DNA of 64,000 nucleotides, from assembly GCF_042429435.1 (NCBI RefSeq), contig NZ_JBHMAF010000017.1, one strand, 5' to 3'. Within the stretch, counting starts at the first letter, position 1; each line of letters starts with the position of its first letter. This document shows positions 59,114 through 64,000 of this stretch, piece after piece. Under the pieces are notes generated by a model that was not told the DNA's origin, did no database searches, and saw only the letters and a list, made by a program, of their open reading frames with translations. The translations under genes and the position numbers were made by a program. The DNA comes from Ectobacillus funiculus (GTDB lineage: Bacteria; Bacillota; Bacilli; Bacillales; Bacillaceae_G).

Positions 59114-60406
59114 TTATGGATACAGACGATTGAGCAGACGCGGGAATGGAATTGTTTCACGTACATGCTCTGTTCCTGAAATCCAAGCAACAGTACGCTC
59201 TAATCCAAGTCCAAAACCTGAGTGAGGTACAGAGCCATACTTACGAAGATCCATATACCACTTATACGTCTCTTCATTCAGTCCATGCTCATCTAATCTT
59301 TGTTTTAAGAAATCATAGTCATCAATCCGTTGCGAACCACCAATGAGCTCACCGTATCCTTCTGGTGCAATTAAATCTGCACACAAGACAACATCTGGGC
59401 GGTTTGGATCCGGTTTCATATAAAACGCTTTAATTTTTGCCGGATAATGCGTAATAAATACCGGCTTTTCAAAACTTTCGGCAATTGCTGTTTCATGCGG
59501 CGCACCAAAATCATCGCCCCATTGAATGTCATTATAGCCTTGATCATGAAGCATTTTAATCGCTTCATCGTATGTAATACGAGGAAACGGAGCTTTTACC
59601 TTTTCCAACTTAGCAATATCTCTTCCTAATGTTTTTAGTTCTAGTGCACAATTCTGCAAAACAGACTGCACAAGATAGGATACGTAATTTTCTTGCATGC
59701 GCAGGTTATCTTCATGATCCATAAAAGCCATTTCCGGTTCAATCATCCAAAACTCAATTAAATGACGACGTGTTTTTGACTTTTCCGCACGAAATGTCGG
59801 TCCAAACGAAAATACCCTTCCGAACGCCATTGCTGCAGCTTCCATGTACAGTTGACCACTTTGTGATAAATACGCATCCTCATCAAAGTATTTCGTATGA
59901 AAAAGCTCAGTTGTTCCTTCTGGTGCACTCCCAGTCAAAATAGGCGGATCTACCTTCACAAACCCGTTTTTATGAAAGAATTCGTATGTAGCACGAATAA
60001 TCTCATGACGAATTCGCAAAACTGCATGTTGGCGCTTAGAACGAATCCAAAGATGACGATTGTCCATCAGAAATTCTGTACCATGCTCCTTAGGCGTAAT
60101 TGGGTAATCTGTCGCAGCGTGAATAAGATCCACATTTTGAACTGCAAGTTCATATCCAAATGGAGAACGCTCATCTTCACGTACAATACCTGTTACGTAT
60201 AAAGAACTTTCCTGCGTAAGCGCCTTAGCTTTTTGGAATATCTCGTCCCCTACCTCTTCTTTGACAACAACCCCTTGAATAAAACCAGAACCGTCACGAA
60301 GCTGTAAAAAGGCTATTTTCCCGCTAGAACGCTTGTTGGCAAGCCAAACTCCCATTGTCACTTCTTGGTTTACATACTGACTTACTTCAGCAATTGTTAT
60401 TTTCAC
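59114..60406 (-). CDS. asnS: Asparaginyl-tRNA synthetase
   Basis: A 430-residue class IIb aminoacyl-tRNA synthetase. An N-terminal OB-fold anticodon domain (VTMGVWLANKRSSGKIAFLQLRDG, about 16-39) is followed by the catalytic core with motif 2 FRAEKSKTRRHLIEFWMIEPE (about 211-231) and motif 3 GFGLGLERTVAW near 400. The frame runs 20 codons further, but GTG at 60406 follows GGAGGGAC and matches the homologous start. No T-box leader is present. Usual neighbour of aspB and dnaD. Confidence 0.95.
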   Translation of the reverse strand: MKITIAEVSQYVNQEVTMGVWLANKRSSGKIAFLQLRDGSGFIQGVVVKEEVGDEIFQKAKALTQESSLYVTGIVREDERSPFGYELAVQNVDLIHAATDYPITPKEHGTEFLMDNRHLWIRSKRQHAVLRIRHEIIRATYEFFHKNGFVKVDPPILTGSAPEGTTELFHTKYFDEDAYLSQSGQLYMEAAAMAFGRVFSFGPTFRAEKSKTRRHLIEFWMIEPEMAFMDHEDNLRMQENYVSYLVQSVLQNCALELKTLGRDIAKLEKVKAPFPRITYDEAIKMLHDQGYNDIQWGDDFGAPHETAIAESFEKPVFITHYPAKIKAFYMKPDPNRPDVVLCADLIAPEGYGELIGGSQRIDDYDFLKQRLDEHGLNEETYKWYMDLRKYGSVPHSGFGLGLERTVAWISGTEHVRETIPFPRLLNRLYP

Positions 60407-60463
60407 TTCTATAGTCCCTCCAACAGAAACCTCAGTCCAACTCTTTTTTTTCATTATACAAAA

Positions 60464-60495
60464 CAATTCCCTTTTCTGTAAAGAAAAGGGAATTT
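60464..60495 (-). terminator. Hairpin between aspB and asnS
   Basis: AATTCCCTTTTCT-gtaa-AGAAAAGGGAATT, a perfect 13-bp stem. On the minus strand GTTTTG follows, so it may end the aspB transcript upstream of asnS. Confidence 0.65.
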
Positions 60496-60498
60496 TAT

Positions 60499-60631
60499 AT
60501 TACACTGTAAGAAAACATAAATTTCCAGATGGAAGCCAATTCGACGTAGTCGGAAATTTTAGGAACACGGTGTAAGTGCAACTATGCCTCTGTCCTCGCC
60601 TAACGGCTTGCCAATCGGCAAGTTTTCTTTA
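60499..60631 (-). repeat. Family B repeat, copy B16 (reverse orientation)
   Basis: On the minus strand TAAAGAAAACTTGCCGATTGG to TTTTCTTACAGTGTAA. Its first three bases (TAA) are the aspB stop codon. Confidence 0.88.
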
Positions 60632-61816
60632 GCGGTTCATTTTCTTTTCCATAAATGCTTGAATGCGCTCTAACGCTTTTTCTAATTGTTCAAGCGATGT
60701 TGCATAAGATAAACGGACGTTATTTGGTGCACCAAATCCTGAGCCTGGTACAAGCGCAACCTTTTCTTCTTCTAAAAGCGCTTTTGTCCACTCGTCTACT
60801 GTTTCGTAACCTGCTAACACTGCTGCCTCTTGTGCATTCGGGAATAAGTAAAATGCACCCTGCGGTTTGATGCAAGAAAATCCAGGAATTTGGATCAATT
60901 TGTCATAAATAATATTTAAACGGCTTTCAAATGCTTCGCGCATTTCTTCTACTGCATCCTGTGGCTGCTGGTAAGCGGCAATCGTCGCATATTGTGCAAT
61001 GGAAGTTGGGTTGGACGTGCTATGGCTTGCTAAGTTTGTCATTGCTTTGATCAAAGTTTTATTTCCAACCGCATAACCGATACGCCATCCTGTCATAGAG
61101 TGCGATTTAGATACACCGTTAATAATTACCGTAAGCTCCTTCAATTCCGGAGAAAGCTGGGCAATTGAAACATGCTTTGCATCTCCATAAACAAGCTTTT
61201 CGTAAATCTCATCGGAAACAATAACGAGATTATGCTCTACACATACCTCTCCAAGCGCTTTTAGTTCATTCTCACTATAAATCATGCCAGTTGGATTGCT
61301 TGGTGAGTTAATGATAACTGCTTTTGTTTTCTCCGTAATCGCTGCTTTCAGCTGCTCGGGTGTAATCTTAAACTCGTTCTCCTCCTTGCCTTCTACAAAG
61401 ACAGGCACACCTTCTGCAAGCTTAACCTGCTCCGGATAGCTTACCCAGTATGGAGTCGGAATGATGACTTCGTCCCCTTCATCAAGAATAACTTGGAACA
61501 ATGTATATAACGCGTGCTTTGCTCCATTGCAGACAATCACTTCAGTAGGCTCATACGACAACTGTTGATCACGCTCTAACTTAGAAATAATCTCTTTTTT
61601 CAAAGTAGCTAAGCCGCCTGTAGGCGTGTACTTTGTATGTCCTGCCAACATTGCTTGATAAGCAGCATCCATAATATGCTGTGGTGTATTAAAGTCTGGC
61701 TCACCTGCGCCTAGACCGATTACATCATATCCCTGTGCTTTCAATTCTTGCGCTTTTGCTGTAATTTCTAACGTTGTAGATGGTGTTAAAGCAGATACGC
61801 GTTTTGCCAATTTCAT
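60629..61816 (-). CDS. aspB: Aspartate aminotransferase (class I, AspB type)
   Basis: A 395-residue PLP enzyme of aminotransferase subfamily I-gamma, making aspartate from oxaloacetate. Features are IGLGAGEPDFNTP near 35-47, the PLP aspartate/tyrosine region SNPTGMIYS and VSDEIYEKLVY, and the Schiff-base lysine in GVSKSHSMTGWRIGY (near 236). ATG at 61816 follows TGGGGGA. Its TAA stop is formed by repeat B16. Third gene of the ypmA-ypmB-aspB run. Confidence 0.95.
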   Translation of the reverse strand: MKLAKRVSALTPSTTLEITAKAQELKAQGYDVIGLGAGEPDFNTPQHIMDAAYQAMLAGHTKYTPTGGLATLKKEIISKLERDQQLSYEPTEVIVCNGAKHALYTLFQVILDEGDEVIIPTPYWVSYPEQVKLAEGVPVFVEGKEENEFKITPEQLKAAITEKTKAVIINSPSNPTGMIYSENELKALGEVCVEHNLVIVSDEIYEKLVYGDAKHVSIAQLSPELKELTVIINGVSKSHSMTGWRIGYAVGNKTLIKAMTNLASHSTSNPTSIAQYATIAAYQQPQDAVEEMREAFESRLNIIYDKLIQIPGFSCIKPQGAFYLFPNAQEAAVLAGYETVDEWTKALLEEEKVALVPGSGFGAPNNVRLSYATSLEQLEKALERIQAFMEKKMNR

Positions 61817-61835
61817 GATTTAGTTCCCCCAACAT

Positions 61836-62345
61836 CTATTTTTGAAGTGTGTATAAGCGTAAAACTCTCCCAGTCTTCAAATCAACATAACAAAAACTAT
61901 AACGGTCCTCTACATCTACATATGTAATTTCCCAAAGTGAAACGTTTTTTTCAGCACCCATCTTCATTTTGATGATTTCCTTCGGCTTTTCGGAATTCCC
62001 AACCACCTCTGAATCCTTCATGATGCTCTCCAGGGCTTGCTTTGCTGAAATCGCATCCTTTTGTTTGACCGTTAACACTTTCTCATCATCTTTTTCTGGC
62101 ACAAGTACAATCCACTGCTTACGTTTTGCATCAGAGCCCTCTACAACAGTATAAGATAGATTTTCCTTATAACCATGATAATAGTCTGTTCTTGTAATGC
62201 TGACAAGATTCGCATTTTTCTTTGCCATTTCGATTGCATGAGCCTCACCATGAGTCTTTCCATTCATCGCTTCCTTATAAATATACAAACTCCAGAGGAG
62301 AAGCAAGACCAGCAACGCAATGGCTCCGAGTAGCCACTTTTTCAT
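61836..62345 (-). CDS. ypmB: YpmB, membrane-anchored PepSY-like protein
   Basis: A 169-residue protein with a signal anchor at residues 5-22 and an extracellular part containing two cystatin/PepSY-like folds (KQKDAISAKQALESIM; SLWEITYVDVEDRYSFCYVDLKTGRVLRLY). YpmB-type DUF5590 proteins have no known enzyme activity. The start ATG at 62345 lies 7 bases after ypmA; an upstream frame start inside ypmA is rejected. It is followed by aspB after 19 bases. Confidence 0.9.
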   Translation of the reverse strand: MKKWLLGAIALLVLLLLWSLYIYKEAMNGKTHGEAHAIEMAKKNANLVSITRTDYYHGYKENLSYTVVEGSDAKRKQWIVLVPEKDDEKVLTVKQKDAISAKQALESIMKDSEVVGNSEKPKEIIKMKMGAEKNVSLWEITYVDVEDRYSFCYVDLKTGRVLRLYTLQK

Positions 62346-62352
62346 TGTATCA

Positions 62353-62523
62353 CTACGTTCTATATATAGTAAATACAGCTGTTTTTTTCTCTTTCTCATC
62401 AAGAGCCAGCCCAAACATTAAATCTTTTTCCCTAAGGGTTGGGTTAAGGCTATCTACATTTTTATACAGATTGCTTGTATATTGAAAACGCATTGTAGAA
62501 AGCACCCCCATCTTCTTATCCAT
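62353..62523 (-). CDS. ypmA: YpmA (DUF4264) small protein
   Basis: A 56-residue protein that ends with the invariant family tail (RDKDLMFGLALDEKEKKTAVFTIYRT-like; DLMFGLALD and AVFTIYRT visible). Function unknown. ATG at 62523 follows GGAGGAG; the frame starts seven codons earlier. It heads the ypmA-ypmB-aspB run. Confidence 0.92.
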   Translation of the reverse strand: MDKKMGVLSTMRFQYTSNLYKNVDSLNPTLREKDLMFGLALDEKEKKTAVFTIYRT

Positions 62524-62775
62524 CTTGACTCCTCCGTTACACAAAATTTCTAATCATAGAAGCGGGCAACGAGGTTACAATAAAGGTACATTCTTATAAC
62601 CCCTGCTGCATCACCACTTATTATAGCAGGTCATTACACGGGAAAAAAGGTTTGGACTCATATCGTCTCGCCTTTTTATCGCACAATCTTTGATGAATCA
62701 ACGAAGTGAAAGATTCTACAATAAAATTTCTTCTAACCCACATGAACGCCTGCGGATGTTTCTGCAGGTCTTTTT

Positions 62776-62893
62776 ACGCTTTCAGAAGGATAAACCTCTA
62801 GCTAGAAGCGAATTTGACGTAGCCGGAAATTTTAGGAACAACAGATAAATGCAACTGCACCTTCGTCTTCACCTAACAGTGAGTTTTCTTTAT
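62776..62893 (-). repeat. Family B repeat, copy B17 (reverse, diverged)
   Basis: On the minus strand TAAAGAAAACTCACTG to TTATCCTTCTGAAAGCG, lacking the GATTGGCGAG arm. It lies just downstream of dinG. A hairpin CCTGCGGATG-tttc-TGCAGG is nearby (62752-62770). The rest of 62524-62775 shows nothing else. Confidence 0.75.
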
Positions 62894-62908
62894 TAAAATA
62901 TAGGGAAC

Positions 62909-64000
62909 CTATCCATTCTCCATCAATTCTAACAAATTTTGCAATGGCTGCTCATATAGAGGAATCGCAGGAATAGATGCAATAAATCGTTTTCCGTAAA
63001 AGGTCGTTGTAATACGACGGTCTAACACAAAAAACGTACCTGTATCACTTTCCGTACGAATCAGTCTGCCAAAGCCTTGCTTAAATCGAAGGATAGCTTG
63101 TGGAAGAGCCAATTCAATAAAGGCATTGCCCCCACCTCTCTCTATTTTTTCCCCTTTTGCTGCCATAATCGGATGATCCGGTGGAACAAATGGAAGACGC
63201 ACCATCACAAGGCAACTCAAACTTTCTCCAGGTATATCAATTCCCTCCCAAAAGCTGCTTGTACCAAACAAAATTGACTTTTCAAACTGTTGGAACTGCT
63301 TTGTCATTCGCATCCGGCTGCTGCTCACCCCTTGCGCAAGAAGCGCAAATTCCTCCAATGCTCCGGTTTCTTTGATTGCTGCATGCGTTTGCCTCAGCAT
63401 CTCATAAGAGGTAAACAAAACGAGCATCCGGCCGTTTGTTACCTTAGCAATTTTTATGATATGGCGTGCGATTGCCTCTACATACTCATCTTGTGGTACT
63501 TGTTTTATAGAAGGTAAATCCGTCGGAACCATCATTCGAACTTGTTGATCATATTGAAACGGAGAGGAAAGAGCCATCACAGATGGACAAAAATCAGAGA
63601 GTCCGAGCGCTCGAATGATATAGTCAAATGTCTGGTTGACAGTTAACGTCGCAGATGTAAGAACAATGCTTTTCTTTTTCGCAAAAAAGCGGTCCGCGAG
63701 CAGGTCACTTACGTCAATCGGCTGCTTGTATATAATGGTAGAGTGAATACTCCCCTTCGTTTCTGCTTCAAACCACGTTACACCATCCTGCTGCTCCTGC
63801 AGCAGCAAGTGGAGCAGCGTCTGCCTCATCTCGTCAAGCGAATCAACAAGCGTAATAAATTGCTGCACGATTACATACTCAGCAAACCTTTCACTTTTTT
63901 GCACTTGCCCTTGTAATAGAACATCCATCTCTTCCAGTATATGTATTAAACGGTCAGCCCCTTCTGTAATAGCATTCCAAAGCTTTCCCTTTTCCGTTTT
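62909..64000 (-). CDS. dinG: DinG-family helicase/exonuclease, N-terminal part cut by window edge
   Basis: The frame is open to the right edge (363 residues of the C-terminal part). It shows the superfamily 2 motifs LTSATLTVNQTFDYI, LVLFTSYEM, GTSSFWEGIDIPGE and RFKQGFGRLIRT in helicase domain 2. B. subtilis DinG has about 930 residues with an N-terminal DnaQ-like 3'-5' exonuclease domain, which would lie outside the window. It is followed by ypmA-ypmB-aspB as in B. subtilis. It is the second XPD/DinG-type helicase of the window, with ypvA at 44303-46240. Confidence 0.92.
   Translation of the reverse strand, partial: KTEKGKLWNAITEGADRLIHILEEMDVLLQGQVQKSERFAEYVIVQQFITLVDSLDEMRQTLLHLLLQEQQDGVTWFEAETKGSIHSTIIYKQPIDVSDLLADRFFAKKKSIVLTSATLTVNQTFDYIIRALGLSDFCPSVMALSSPFQYDQQVRMMVPTDLPSIKQVPQDEYVEAIARHIIKIAKVTNGRMLVLFTSYEMLRQTHAAIKETGALEEFALLAQGVSSSRMRMTKQFQQFEKSILFGTSSFWEGIDIPGESLSCLVMVRLPFVPPDHPIMAAKGEKIERGGGNAFIELALPQAILRFKQGFGRLIRTESDTGTFFVLDRRITTTFYGKRFIASIPAIPLYEQPLQNLLELMENG

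Noticed and set aside
60407..60640. T-box leader for asnS
   Set aside because: The region is a reverse family B repeat plus a simple hairpin; no T-box sequence or specifier stem was seen, and the long upstream frame lacks a ribosome binding site.
1..64000. Insertion sequences, prophage, tRNA or rRNA genes, defence islands
   Set aside because: No transposase, integrase, phage structural, tRNA or rRNA signal was seen; the only mobile-like DNA is the short non-coding repeats.

Overview
The window looks like chromosomal DNA of a low-GC Gram-positive endospore former of the family Bacillaceae, in the Bacillus / Bacillus cereus-group / Ectobacillus area. The evidence is conserved gene order (dinG-ypmA-ypmB-aspB-asnS-dnaD-nth-ypoC | ponA-recU | yppC-yppE-yppF-yppG, cotD, ypsA-gpsB-rnpB-ypsC-ypvA-ypwA, xpt-pbuX, bpsA-bpsB-dynA-ypbS), spore coat genes, strong GGAGG ribosome binding sites and a class B RNase P RNA. 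I cannot name the species. There are no transposase genes, phage genes, CRISPR arrays, rRNA genes or recognisable tRNA genes.

Layout. 1-9 kb: a CorA-type magnesium transporter cut by the left edge, a MurJ/YtgP-like flippase, a DedA protein, a divergent pair made of a CotH-type spore coat kinase and a Ser-Asn-Lys/Arg repeat protein, a DUF2628 membrane protein, a DNA alkyl repair protein, an HD hydrolase and a Rossmann oxidoreductase. 9-14 kb: a zinc homeostasis block (two-gene permease, lone ZnuA lipoprotein, CobW GTPase) arranged around two Zur-like operators. 14-28 kb: a YkvI-type membrane protein, topoisomerase III, a membrane-anchored trypsin-like protease, an acetate symporter pair, two RNase H-like proteins and a DMT transporter. 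28-38 kb: YpcP exonuclease behind a candidate structured RNA, a rhodanese, YpbS, double dynamin DynA, a tiny Fur-controlled membrane peptide, the BpsA/BpsB alkylpyrone genes and a DUF418 protein. 38-48 kb: guanine-riboswitch-controlled xpt-pbuX, a TrmB regulator facing a TauE/SafE exporter, carboxypeptidase YpwA, helicase YpvA, methyltransferase YpsC and rnpB. 48-64 kb: the conserved gpsB to dinG block for cell division, coat, recombination, cell wall synthesis, DNA repair and replication.

The most unusual feature is two families of short non-coding repeats scattered between genes. Family B (about 137 bp, 17 copies, four of them head-to-tail dimers) folds into an imperfect palindrome whose stem shows compensatory changes between copies. 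Family A (about 150 bp, GC-rich, strongly structured; three full and two partial copies) shares its end sequences with family B and forms A-B and B-A composites. They behave like non-autonomous mobile repeats and resemble in size and habit the bcr repeats of the B. cereus group, but identity cannot be tested here.

Coordinates were read by eye. Where the longest open frame lacked a ribosome binding site, the start was moved to the codon with a good one, and this is stated in the entry.
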